From Emiliania huxleyi CCMP1516 (taxonomy: Eukaryota; Haptophyta; Isochrysidales; Noelaerhabdaceae), in contig NW_005200902.1 of the NCBI RefSeq assembly GCF_000372725.1, positions 25,180-89,179 on the forward strand: a stretch of DNA of 64,000 bases, given 5' to 3'. Each line of letters starts with the position of its first letter. Within the stretch, counting starts at the first letter, position 1. Below the pieces are notes generated by a model. The model worked only from the letters and a program-made list of their open reading frames with translations. It did no database searches and was not told the origin of the DNA. Below, in pieces: positions 51,529 to 61,497 of this stretch. The translations under genes and the position numbers were made by a program.

Positions 51529-52095
51529 TCATCCTCGGGCGTTGAAGCCTTGCACGTAGTGCCTGTTGCGCATCGCATTGACGTGCGGCGCGATGGCGTC
51601 GGCGAGAGCGGTGCGCTGCTGCTGCAGGGTCGCCATGGCGTCGGCCGGCAGGCCGAGCGTCTCAATCTGCGCCAGCAGCGCGGCCACGAGACTACTCTCG
51701 TCGTCAGCGCTGCCACCGCCCGCGGCAGCTGCTGGCGGCGTGGCGGCAGCGGGCGGCGGTGACGGCGCGGGCTTGGCGGCCGCCGGGGCCTGCGGTGCGA
51801 CGACGGCCTTGCCCTGGTCGAGCTTCTTCTTGTTGATCTCTGCCTGCTTCACCAGCTTCTTCAGCACCGACTTGGACAGCCCCTCCGGCGCCGGCGTCAA
51901 GAGCGCCTTCACCTGCTCCGCGTCGCCGGCCTCGATCGCAGCGACGACCTCAGGCGGCGCGACGTACTCGTCCTGCGACCTGTGCGACGCGAGGCGGAGG
52001 GTCGGAGAGCGAGCGAATGAGGCGGCGACACGCCGCGCCGGGCGCACATGGAACCGCAGACAAAAGAATTTTTACCGGTATCCAGCGCCGGCATC
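51529..52095 (-). CDS. Unknown small helical protein, two exons
   Basis: The main exon (after acceptor CGCACAG at about 51981) reads SQDEYVAPPEVVAAIEAGDA, EQVKALLTPAPEGLSKSVLK, KLVKQAEINKKKLDQGKAVV. An Ala/Pro linker follows, then LVAALLAQIETLGLPADAMA, TLQQQRTALADAIAPHVNAM and RNRHYVQGFNARG (stop 51529). A short first exon may carry MMPALDT at about 52095, followed by a GT donor (GGTAAAAATTC). The helical halves around a flexible linker suggest a small adaptor; I do not recognise the family. The intron itself contains the AAAAATTCTTTTG motif, so that motif may be the promoter of a shorter transcript. Confidence 0.5.
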
Positions 52096-52818
52096 ATCCA
52101 GCCCTAGCTTGGGATGTCCGTTGTATTTATTTATTTATTTATCATCCGTGAAGGCAGAAGTGTTCGAAGAGAGAGTGGACCTGAGCAACGATATGACTGG
52201 GCGGCAAATGATCGCAGTGGGCGTCAGAAGAGTCGTCCTTGCGCGAGGAGAGCTCGATAAACTCGAGGGGCCAAAATATGCCGCCAGCAGGACCGAGGAG
52301 GGCAGAGTTGCGCCGAAAAAGGCGCAAGAAGCAGCGAGAGCGAGGGATCGGCAGGCGGCGGCGCCGTCGCAGGACGAGGCAGAGGAGAGCGACGCGACAG
52401 CTCGAGGAAGAAGCGACAAGAGAGAGAGCGACGAGAGTGGGACGACCGCGAGGTGGCATGAAGCCTTGAAGGTTGCAGCGAGAATCGGCGAGGGACTGCG
52501 AAGGGAGATAGAAAGAGGCAGACGCCCAAGGGTTAGGGTGGGCGACGGCTAGCACCACACTCCTCTCCTTAAAATCCCTGTGTGGTGGCGGCGTGCCGTC
52601 CTCCCATCCATCCCTCCCTCCCTTGGGGTGTCTGTTTTCTTTGAAGAATAACGTGTAGAGGCCAATCGGTCGTCCGCGTAACCGCGGCTTGGCTGATGTA
52701 GTCATCTTGTCCCGACGCCGACACCCGCAAAAGAATTTACAACAACCTCCCTAGCACTACTCCCTAGCACTACTAAAAAGAAAATTTCCGCCCCGCCGAA
52801 GCTCGTGCATCTCAGCTG
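52096..52818. other. Intergenic region
   Basis: Contains a TATT microsatellite (about 52122-52142), an open Arg/Glu-rich frame to about 52552 that I consider compositional, dispersed repeat copy b (52535-52643) and an AAAAGAATTT motif at about 52728, about 80 bp before the transporter start. Confidence 0.5.
52535..52643 (+). repeat. Dispersed repeat family, full copy b
   Basis: Nearly identical to 21633-21743 over about 105 bp, with a small extra CATC/CTCC expansion in the CCCATCC part. Same orientation relative to the window. Confidence 0.85.
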
Positions 52819-55549
52819 ATGGCGGCAGTGATGACGCTAGTGCCTTTCCTTGTGCTCTCGGTTGCCGCAATCTCGCCTCCGCGCCTGCCAGCACTGCATC
52901 GGCCGGCTCGGTGCGCCTGCACGCTCCAAGAGCGCGCCGACCAGGAAGCGGGGCCAAGCTCGCCGGCAGTGTGGCTCGCGTCGAAACGCTCGCCTCCTGA
53001 CGCACTTGTGCACGGCCGGGTCCCGACCCGAGAGGTGGACAGGCAGTCCTCGGTCAAGAAGCAGCTGGAGAGGGAGCAGTCGTCGGTCAAGGAGCAGCTA
53101 GAGAGGACCTTCGCCATCAGTGACGACGCGTCATCGCTCCTCGCGGCCGAGCTCTCCTGGGCGGCCGCCGAGGAGGAAGCCGCGGCGTCCGAGGCGGCGC
53201 TGCGAGGTGAGAAGCTAGCGATCGTCCTCTCCGAAGAGATCGTCTCCCTCGGCGTCGGCGCGGCGAGGCTGCTGCTGGGCTGCGTCGCACTCGTCTACGG
53301 CTCCAACTACGCGTCGGTCAAGCTCCTCGACGAGTGGGTGGGAGCGCCGTCGCTCGGTGGACGCCAGCCCGCCTGCCCGTCCTGACTACTCACTGCGCCA
53401 TCCCTCGCTACCACCATCCTCACTGCATCCTCACCACATCCTCACCACATCCTCACCACCCCACTCTCACCACCCCACCCTCACTCCACCCCACCCTCGC
53501 TGCCTCCTCCAGGCGCACTCCTCCGCTTCGCGCTTTGCGGCTCCGTCCTCGCCCCGGCGCTGCTGCTCGCGGCGAAGCGGCGGCCGCGGCTGCTGAGCCT
53601 GCCGCTCGTAGCGAGCGGAGTCGAGGTCGGCGTGTGGATGGCGCTGGGGTACGTGGTGCAGGCGCCTCTCGGCTCCTCTCGGCTCCTCTCGGCTCCTCTC
53701 GGCTCCTCTCGGCGCCGACGGCTCCTCCAATCTCGGCCAATCTCGGCCAATCTCGGCCAATCTCGGCCAATCTCAGAGGCTTCCCCCCCAGAGGCTTCAC
53801 CAGCCCGGCACGTGTCGCGCAGGCGGCGGCGCTGGAGACGTCGCCGGCGGGCGTGCAGGCCTCCTGCTCTCTCGCTGCCGTCCCCCTCCCCTCCCCTCCC
53901 CTCCGCTCCGCTCCCCTCCCCTCCCCTCCCCCACCCTTCCCCTTCCCCTCCCCTCCCCTCACCACCCCCTCACCCTCACCTCACCCTCATCCTCCCCTCA
54001 CCCCCCCCCCCACACACACACACCAACCCCAACCCCCGCAGGCCTTCCTCCTCTCGCTCACCGTCCTGGTCTGCCCGGCCCTTGAGACGGCGCTCGAGGC
54101 CGAGGGCGGCAGCCAATCGCTGGTGTCGCTGTGCACTAGTCTGCAGTCTCTCGCATCAGGCGCTCGAGGGGCATGTCCAGCCGCGGCGCGTGTGGGTCGC
54201 CGCCGCCCTCTCCGCCGCCGGCGCCGAGCTGCTCCAAGGCGAGGCGACTCCTCGACTTCTCCGAGACTCTTCCTGGAGCCGTCCTGCAGGCGTCGCGCTG
54301 CTCGAGCTTGGCAGCCTGCACGGCGGCGGAGGCGCTAGCGGCGGACTTCTGCACAGGGCGCCCCGCGAGCTCGCCCGAGATGACGCCGAGATGACCCGAG
54401 ATTAGGCGGCGGACCCACGCAGGGCGACCTGCTCGGCCTGCTGCAGCCGCTCTTCTTTGGCGTCGGCTTCTGCGCGCCTCGAGGCGGCGGGAGAGGACTC
54501 ACGAACACCCGAGACCACCCAAGACTAGGCGTCGGATTCTACCGCCTCGAGGCGGCGATGGCGGAGCACACCGCCCCACCGCCGCCCGCACCGCCGCCGC
54601 CCGCGCCGCCGCCCGCGCCGCCCGCCGCCGTGGCGGGCTCGCATCTCGACCCGATCTCTGATTTCGCGCCGATCTCGCCCGATCTCGAGCCGACCTCGCC
54701 CGGCTCCGTGGCGCTCGCGCTGACGGCCCCCCCGACGGGCGTGGTCTTCTGCCATACTCTTTCCTCGCCCCCCACCCCTCCTTCCTCGTCAGCAGGCCTT
54801 CCAGATGGGCGTGGTCCTCTGCTTCGCCGCCGGGTGGGCGCTGTGGGACGTCGGCGGAGACGGCGCAGAGCTGGCGCGAGCCCCCCCCTCGCCCTGANNN
54901 NNNNNNNNNNNNNNNNNNNNNNNNNNNNNNNNNNNNNNNNNNNNNNNNNNNNNNNNNNNNNNNNNNNNNNNNNNNNNNNNNNNNNNNNNNNNNNNNNNNN
55001 NNNNNNNNNNNNNNNNNNNNNNNNACCACCACCCCCCTCTCCTGCAGTCGCGCCACGTGGGCGACGCGCTGTCGCTGGCGTCGCACCGCCCGGAGGTAGT
55101 GGCGGCGTGGCTGTGGTGCGGTGTCGTGACGACGGCGGGGTGCCTGCCTCGCCACGGCGCCTGCCCACCTCCTCCCGCGCAGCCGCGCAGCAGCGAGAGT
55201 GTTGTGTAGGTGCGGCTTCGCCGAGGCGCAGGTTCTGTCCACTCTCTCCGCGAGCGACGCGATGGTCATTTTCTCGACGGAGCCGCTCTGGGCGGCCGCC
55301 TTCGCGTGGTTCGCGCTGCACGAGGAGATGAGCCCGCTGGGCTACCTCGGCGGAGGCGTCATTGTCGCCGCCTGCATTCTCTCCTCCGGAGCACTGGGCC
55401 CTTCGGACTCCGCCCGCGAGGGCGAGATTGCGATCTCCCCGTTGCCCGAGGGCGGGGCTGCGGGGATTGCGCACAGGGGGGCGCCGGAGGTGGCGCCGGA
55501 TGACCGGTGGAGGAGCGAGCTCGATGACGGCGGCGCCAAGGCGCGGTGA
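52819..55549 (+). CDS. EamA-type (drug/metabolite) transporter
   Basis: Multi-pass carrier of the DMT superfamily; substrate unknown. A hydrophobic N-terminus (MAAVMTLVPFLVLSVAAISP) and a long charged stretch are followed by the first membrane exon (RLLLGCVALVYGSNYASVKL), then LLRFALCGSVLAPALLLA, GVEVGVWMALGYVVQA, FLLSLTVLVCPALETALE, and small exons with LLQPLFFGVGFYRLEAAM and FQMGVVLCFAAGWALWDVGG. After an assembly gap comes the diagnostic C-terminal EamA half (LSTLSASDAMVIFSTEPLWA, AAFAWFALHEEMSPLGYLGG, GVIVAACILSS). A Leu/Ser-poor N-terminal extension might be a plastid leader. Introns at 54460-54528 and 54753-54795 regions carry exon copies (30 and 27 bp). Intron repeats TCGGCTCCTC and TCGGCCAATC occur at 53670-53775, and a CT-rich tract at 53878-53995. 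The gap hides at least one exon. Confidence 0.7.
54898..55024. other. Assembly gap (127 N)
   Basis: Unknown bases inside the transporter gene, flanked by a C-rich intron end and CTCCTGCAG acceptor-like sequence. Confidence 0.99.
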
Positions 55550-55572
55550 GGCACAGTTAATACAGTACGACA

Positions 55573-56072
55573 CTTAGGGTACCCCTAGGGTTCTGAGGGC
55601 CGGATTTTTTAAAGACCTTTTAAGAAATGAGGAGGTTTGGGGGCTCAGATTGTCATTTAAGAGATTGCAGGCACGGGGGGTCTCTCTTTTAAGACCGTTT
55701 AAGAAAATCGGCCTCACCGGCACGCGTCGCTGCGCGGAGGCTGCGTTCCGCGCCGTTTTCTCCAATACTGCCGTCATTAGGCACAAACCCGCCTCTGAAG
55801 ACACATCTGTAAGTCTGGTGCACTGGCAGGAGCCATACTCGCATAGGGGACGCGTGCCAGCTGACTGTAGCCAGCTTCCCCCGGCCTCCGGCGTCTACTG
55901 GGGAGCCTCCCGGACCATCGACCTCGGGAGCTCTCCCGCAGCGTTTAAGCGTTTAAGACCGTTTAAGGAATTGGCGGCCCAGCAGCTCTTAAAACCGGCC
56001 TAGGCCGGTTTTAAGCCGTTTAAGCCGCAGGCGCCCCAGGGCCCACCCTTTTAAGCCTAGGGGTACCCTAAG
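55573..56072. mobile_element. hAT-like MITE, 500 bp
   Basis: Perfect 17-bp terminal inverted repeats (CTTAGGGTACCCCTAGG) bound a 500-bp element with an 8-bp target-site duplication GTACGACA at 55565-55572 and 56073-56080. TTTAAG/CTTAAA motifs cluster near both ends (for example GTTTAAGCGTTTAAG), as expected of transposase-binding subterminal repeats. The 8-bp duplication points to the hAT superfamily; the CTTAGGG ends are not a textbook hAT terminus. The open frame inside (55650-56003) is not a transposase, so it is non-autonomous. It inserted just 3' of the transporter stop. Intact ends suggest a young insertion. Confidence 0.85.
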
Positions 56073-56436
56073 GTACGACACTCGCAGGCGCTCCACCTAG
56101 AACGCCGAACTCCACCCACCACCCTCTCGTTTTGAGGGGGCATCTCCGATCTCGTCGTCGTTCACAAGCCGAAGCCCTCGTGTCTGCGTGTCCTTCCGGT
56201 CGCGTTATGAGAAGCAATTCTGAAAGAGCCGTAAAAATCTACTATGTACTTAACATTACGGCTCTCTCCATTGAACTCTATCATTGTCGATTTTGCTCAT
56301 TTTGCTCTCACAGTCACAGCACACAGAGGTCAGGGAGAAGCAGCGAGAGCCGAGACATGCTGACGAGACCAGACACAAGGTGAAGGCTGAAGGCTGAAAG
56401 TGAAGCCCTCGTTCCTCGCCCGCTTCCGATCGCCTC

Positions 56437-57287
56437 TCACAACACAAAGTCCTTGCCCGCCTGGGGGTGCGCCCTCCCCCCGACGTGGGCCCGTAGGCCC
56501 TGGTAGGAGCCACGCTCCGCCGGGCCGCTGCACTCGCCGTTGCAAAAGGCGACGAGGCCGATGGCGTGAGTGTAGTGGGCATACAGCCCCGCAGTCACGG
56601 CGAAGACAAACGTGTACCTCATAAAGGTCGTCCAGCCGCTCGCAGGCGGCGCTACCGTCGAGCCGTCCTCGGTGCGCTCGTCATACCGATCTTCGTCGCC
56701 CGCCTGCTCGAGGGAGGCTGCGTCCGGGCTGACCGACGTGACCGTCTCGCTGCCGTCGTCGTCGTCGTAGTGCACCCTCCCCACGCCCGCGAGCGGGTCG
56801 AGGTTCATCCCCACCTCCGAGGTGCGCAACCTATTCGCACGCAAGACATCCTGAAGAGGCGCTGTTCGTGCGAGGGGCGCGCCGTCCGGAGGGCGCGCAG
56901 CCTCGATGACGCGTCGCCCAGCTGAGCCTGGAGCGCCTACCTCGGCAGCACCGCCACCTCAGAGGCCTTGGCATCAGGTCAGGGCCAGAGCCAGAGCTAG
57001 CGTTCGGTTCGAGAAGCTAGGGCCGGATCGCGCGCCTCGACAACGTCGCCGGCAGACGCCTCGCCCTCGCCCTCCGCGGCGGCGACGTCGAGAGCCACCT
57101 GCAGCGATCCCTGCGTGCGCCTCGCCTCCACCACTGCCACTCGATCGGGTGGCAGCCCCAACGCATCCCGTACCTCGAGCTCGAACGCCGTTGCGATGCG
57201 GCCGCTCTGGACGGCGGAGCCTGCTGCTCCCTGCCCTTCTCGCCCCCCTCCCGATGCTACTGCTACTGCTGCTCCTCCCGCTGCCAC
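56437..57287 (-). CDS. Predicted single-pass membrane protein
   Basis: Two-part gene. The first exon from 57287 (MAAGGAAVAVASGGGREGQG) includes GRIATAFELEVRDALGLPPD, RVAVVEARRTQGSLQVALDV, which resembles a small extracellular/lumenal SEA-like fold, and ends near 56997. The second exon (LQDVLRANRLRTSEVGMNLD, then acidic YDDDDGSETV) carries a hydrophobic segment (FMRYTFVFAVTAGLYAHYTH) and a short Gly-rich tail ending at 56437. The intron is about 56900-56995 and not exactly placed. Topology and function are inferred; I do not recognise the family. Confidence 0.5.
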
Positions 57288-57299
57288 CGCCTACCTGCA

Positions 57300-57982
57300 C
57301 GGCGCAACTGTGCTAAGCCGCCCTGTCTGGCCCTCATCGACTCGCTCGCTTATCGCACCGCCGGGACCGCCGAACGCAAACGCAAACGCCGACGATGTCT
57401 TTGCGGGCACCGTCCGACATCCGCCATCCTCACTGTTCCCATCAGCCGCGCACAAAGTGCTGAGACCAGTGGCTCGGCGCCCGCCCCCGATTCCGCCTAC
57501 GGTTCTTGCGGAGCTCAGTTGCAGCGGCCTCCTCTTTCGAGCTCCGCGCCAGCCGCAGAAGATGGTGGGTAGGCAAGTGCTCGAGCCTCCGCCTGTCTCG
57601 GCCTCGCTAAGCCTGCCCATAGGGATAGGCTGGCCCATAGCGGCTTCCATAGGGGGTCAGCGTCATGGTCAGGGAAGCCGAGAACGGCGAGAAGAGTAAA
57701 TGAATAAAAGAGAGCCGTATAGCTACGGAGGCTTTAGACACGGGGCATTTCGACTAATCACTAAAAAAGACGTGAAAAGTCTTCCGCCTTACGGTACGGG
57801 GTCCACGTCCAGAGGCGCAGAGGGACTTGGTGGGCCAGAGCCCAGAGCGCAGAGCCACAGAGGTAATGCACGCGGGCAAGATCGAAGTTAAGGTTCACAG
57901 TAGAAAGGGATTTTTTCTTTACGAAAATCCAGTAATACGCGTGTGGGATGCTGCACGACGGATTTATATGCCCGCCACGGGC
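57300..57982. other. Intergenic region
   Basis: No gene is supported. Frames on + (57300-57700) are Pro/Ser-rich. From 57700 to 57960 the DNA is less GC-rich with no frame I believe. Confidence 0.4.
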
Positions 57983-59038
57983 TCACAGCGCCCGCGCCTT
58001 GCGCAGCATCGGCACGAGCTCGCCGCTCGCCACCAGCCCGGCGAGGCCGCCCGCGGGCCCGCCGGTTGTGTAGCCGCCCACCCACTCGCCGCCGATGAAG
58101 ACGTGCGGCAACGAACCCTGCCCATACAGCTTGCGCAGCTCGACCCGCGTGGCGGAGCCCTGGGCGGCAGTGGGGGCGCACACTGGTGGGGGGCGGCGGT
58201 GGGGGGCGTACATTGGTCTCGGGGCGATATCGGGTCATCTCCGGCAATCTCGCCTTGCCGCCGAGCGCGAACCACTCCGCTCCCAACTCGACGTTCTTGA
58301 ACTGGCAGCCTAATCTCGGGCAATCTCGGGTGATATCGGGGAGCGTTTTCACGCTCGGTGTCCTTGAGCTGTCAGCCTGTCGACTCGAGGATGGCGACCA
58401 CCTCGGACGAGAATGGGGAGAGGCCGTAGGTGTACACCACGACGGGCGCGGACGAGAGTGTGGAGGCGATCTCTGCCCGCACCTCCTCCGGGTCGTAGCT
58501 GCCGAAGTTGGTCAGCGCGGCCTGCGGAGGTGGGAGGCGAGCTGTGCGGGTGGGTGTGGTGAATCCGTGTGCACCACTGCCCGAGCGCCGGCGAAGTGGG
58601 AGTGTGAGCAGTGTGGCGTGGAGCGCCTGCAAGTCCGCCTCCACAGAGAAGACGGGTCCGAGCAGCGGCATCGCCTTGCCGGCCGCAGAGATGGCGGCCG
58701 TCGGCTCGCGGACCTCGATCACAGGAGGCTCGGCGCCGGCCGGGACGATCTTGCCGACAAAGTCGCTCCACGCCTCTTGCACCGAGGCGATGGCATCGTC
58801 CGGCTTCTCGAGGTTCTACGGATGACGGCATGTGCAGGGAACAGGGCGTGACGGCACGCAGGCGGCACCCAGCAGCGGCAGCGGCTACACAGCACTGCTA
58901 CTACTAGGTGCGTACCGGAAACGCATCCTTCAGAAACTTGGGCATCATGACTGGTGGGCTGGCACGAGGGGCTTGCACGACGGCTGGCGGCGTGCCGCCG
59001 ACGACGAGCGCAGAGGGCTGGAGCGCGAGGGCAAGCAT
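57983..59038 (-). CDS. Plastid-targeted glutaredoxin-like protein lacking the active-site Cys
   Basis: Leader MLALALQPSALVVGGTPPAV, then ASPPVMMPKFLKDAFP, is a plastid-type presequence. The middle part (NLEKPDDAIASVQEAWSDFV, EVREPTAAISAAGKAMPLLG) is helical and unrecognised. The C-terminal domain is a glutaredoxin: SSAPVVVYTYGLSPFSSEVV, the TVP-like loop GSLPHVFIGGEWVGGYTTGG, and LVASGELVPMLRKARAL. The usual CxxC/CGFS site reads SPFS, so both active-site cysteines are Ser. Thiol redox or Fe-S transfer by the classic mechanism is therefore unlikely unless another Cys serves. Exons run from 59038, with introns near 58810-58910, 58525-58620, 58312-58380 and 58160-58260. One intron has exon copies (58291-58312 and 58360-58380). 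Confidence 0.7.
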
Positions 59039-59099
59039 GTGCATGTGCTAGATTTTTGTGAAGAGCGATTCGGAAAGTGCCTCGAACGGGAAAAAGAAA

Positions 59100-61497
59100 A
59101 TGCACGCGCAAGTCGTCGCGCGTGTGAAAGGCGTTCCTGTACAACCCAGACCCGAGCGGGTGCGGCAGGACTGTCTGTTTTGAGTGGGCGCGCAGGCGCA
59201 ATCCGGCAATCATCCCGGCGATGCGGTTGGTGTTTGGTCGACGCAGCTTCCTCCGTCTGTGCAGCGCGGACGGACCGCTCCAGGACCCTCGGGCGGCCGG
59301 ACCGAGCGACGCCGACGCACCGTGGGACCCGCTCAGCCTGGAGCCGCCCGGCGAGGACGCCGACGGCTACATCCGGTCGTGCTGCGGCGGCGCCCAAGGG
59401 CGCGCCTTCTCAGGGATGTGCACCACCGGAGTCAAACACGAGATCGACAACATTGTGCAAAAGAAGAACCCGACTACCCGCTTCGTTTCGTTCATCGACG
59501 ACATGGTTCAAAACGACACCGTGGCAGAGGCCGTCAAGTCTTACTGCGGAGAGGGCGGGACACTCGAGGTGCAAAAAGATGTCGCTGGCAACCTCGACAA
59601 CGAGGAGAAGTGCATCATCTACTCTCCGAGCGGCGACCTCGACTGCGTACCCCCCTTCATGGTCGGCTCGCCGCACCACCGAGACGAGGACGGGAACCTC
59701 ACCGGACGCGAGGCTTGCTTCAAAATCGTCGGAACCTATCTCGGCGACACAGAGGCTGCCTCGGAGGCGATTGGCAAACGACTCGCCAAAAACCTCCGTC
59801 CGCTCGACTTCATCGACACGCTCGAATGCACCGAGGGCATTCAGAACGTTGGACACCTCAAGTACAACCTCATCACCCGTCAGGCCTGCCCAAAGACGAA
59901 GTACATCTGCTCCGTCACGCCACCAGAGATCAGCGAGGGCCCGGCCATCGACGGGAGCAACCGGATCCGCAAATCGTGGGAACTACTCACGGAGGCAGAG
60001 GATACTCCTGCCAAATACAAAGACCTGGGTTGGAGGCAGGCCATGCTCCCTACCATCACGGGAGGCTCCGGCGTCGACACGGGCGTCACATCAGTCGGCG
60101 TGCCCAACGACACGGGTGGGGGCCGCACGGGCGTGCGCGGCCCCGCCGAGGCCTACTACATCTCCCTCCTCAAATGCTGGTCAAAGCTTGTGGCCTGCAG
60201 CCCGGACCTTGCCGAAGCCGAGCGCTCCGGCGGGTACGGTGCACGAGACGCCGCCGTCAACTCGTACAGAGCCGCGCTCTCGAGGCGAGACGAGGTGGCC
60301 TCCATCCGAGCCGCGCGCGACGACAACATCTACTACACCTTGCGCGGCGGCAAGATCTCTGAGTTCTACCCCAAGGGCGTCAGCCTCCCCACTTCTGAGT
60401 CTCTTCCAACACCGGAGTCAGTCATCGATGGCACTTGCAAATCAGGAAGCCCGTACGCGCGGGCGCTTGCTGCCATCGAGACTATCTGGAACTGGTTCGA
60501 TCTGCAGAAGGAGTGGCGCGCCCTCGACGACTACACGGCAGCCAACTGGCAGCCAGGCGACACCAAAATACGTCTACGCGAGTCCATCCGCTACGTCTCA
60601 ACTGCGCAGCCTTACGCGGGGCGGTGGCTCGACACAAAACTCGACGGCAGCAATGCCACATGCATTCCAGACGACATATTCATCGGCGAGCTTCAGCGCC
60701 GAAACGGCCTTCACCTCTCGCAGTGCCGCTCGACTGTCACGCGGGCACTCGAACTTGGGGACACAGTCGGTGGTGCAAAGGACTACCATGGCGACTGGTT
60801 CCTCAACAACGCCGCCCGGCGGCGCCCACACGACGGCGTACTTCGCGCCTGGTACGATTGTGTCCACGCCGTCTCCGTCTCCCGGCCCGTTATGGGAGAT
60901 GCCGAAAAACCAGAACTCACCAAACAGTTCAACGAGGGCTACAAGACCGACCTGGCTGAACCGGGCGAGGCTCCCGGGGGCAAAGACGAGATCAGTGAGG
61001 TCAAACTTTGGACCCCCCTCCGGGGTGGCTTGCCCGTTGGGGTCGGCCGCGCCGACACCGGAGGCAACCCCGGCTCCGTTGGAGACAAGTTCGCCTTCGG
61101 CAACACCGAAGAGCGCGCCCGCCTTGCAAACATGGGCTGCAAGCAACGCGGGTTCCGTGGTCAACGGGCGTTCGACCACACCACCGGCCAAGGCTACGTC
61201 AAGTCACAGCGTGGCCACTACCATGATGGGATCTTCACCAAACGCAACAAGTTCAACCTGCTTCTCCACGAGACATTCGGCGGCGGCTTCTCGCCGCCAG
61301 CAGTTGCAAAGATCAACCGCCTTGCGCGCAAGGCTCAACGCTCGGGCGTTGACCGCACCGCGTACCCTCCCCACTCCCGCCTCTCATTTGTGTCACACCA
61401 CGCGGAACGCATCTCCATCGCTTCGGTGAAGGGGGTGAACCGTGCCATCCTCGATCGCCGTGCAAAGCTCGCTTCCGAGCTCTCACGCCGCGCGTAG
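59100..61497 (+). mobile_element. Retroelement with reverse-transcriptase ORF, 5' end incomplete
   Basis: One long intronless frame (Met at 59221, stop 61497) shows a reverse-transcriptase palm (GGAQGRAFSGM region, FIDDM box, EKC motif), a thumb region, and a C-terminal part with NLLLHETFGG-type sequence like that of protist non-LTR retroelements. No long terminal repeats were seen, so a LINE-like family is my guess. It appears truncated at its 5' end, with perhaps one or two breaks there, but the C-terminal three-quarters look whole. The clean long frame and the position right next to the glutaredoxin start suggest a fairly young insertion. Confidence 0.6.

Noticed and set aside
52142-52552. 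Arg/Glu-rich ORF continuing to 52552
   Set aside because: No start, charged low-complexity composition, ends in the dispersed repeat.
54539-55573. 344-residue minus-strand ORF across the N gap
   Set aside because: Open only because N gives X; antisense to the transporter exons.
58832-61429. 865-residue open frame overlapping the retroelement
   Set aside because: Ser/Arg/Thr/Pro-rich, in a different frame from the reverse-transcriptase ORF with its FIDD motif; a shadow of GC-rich codon use.
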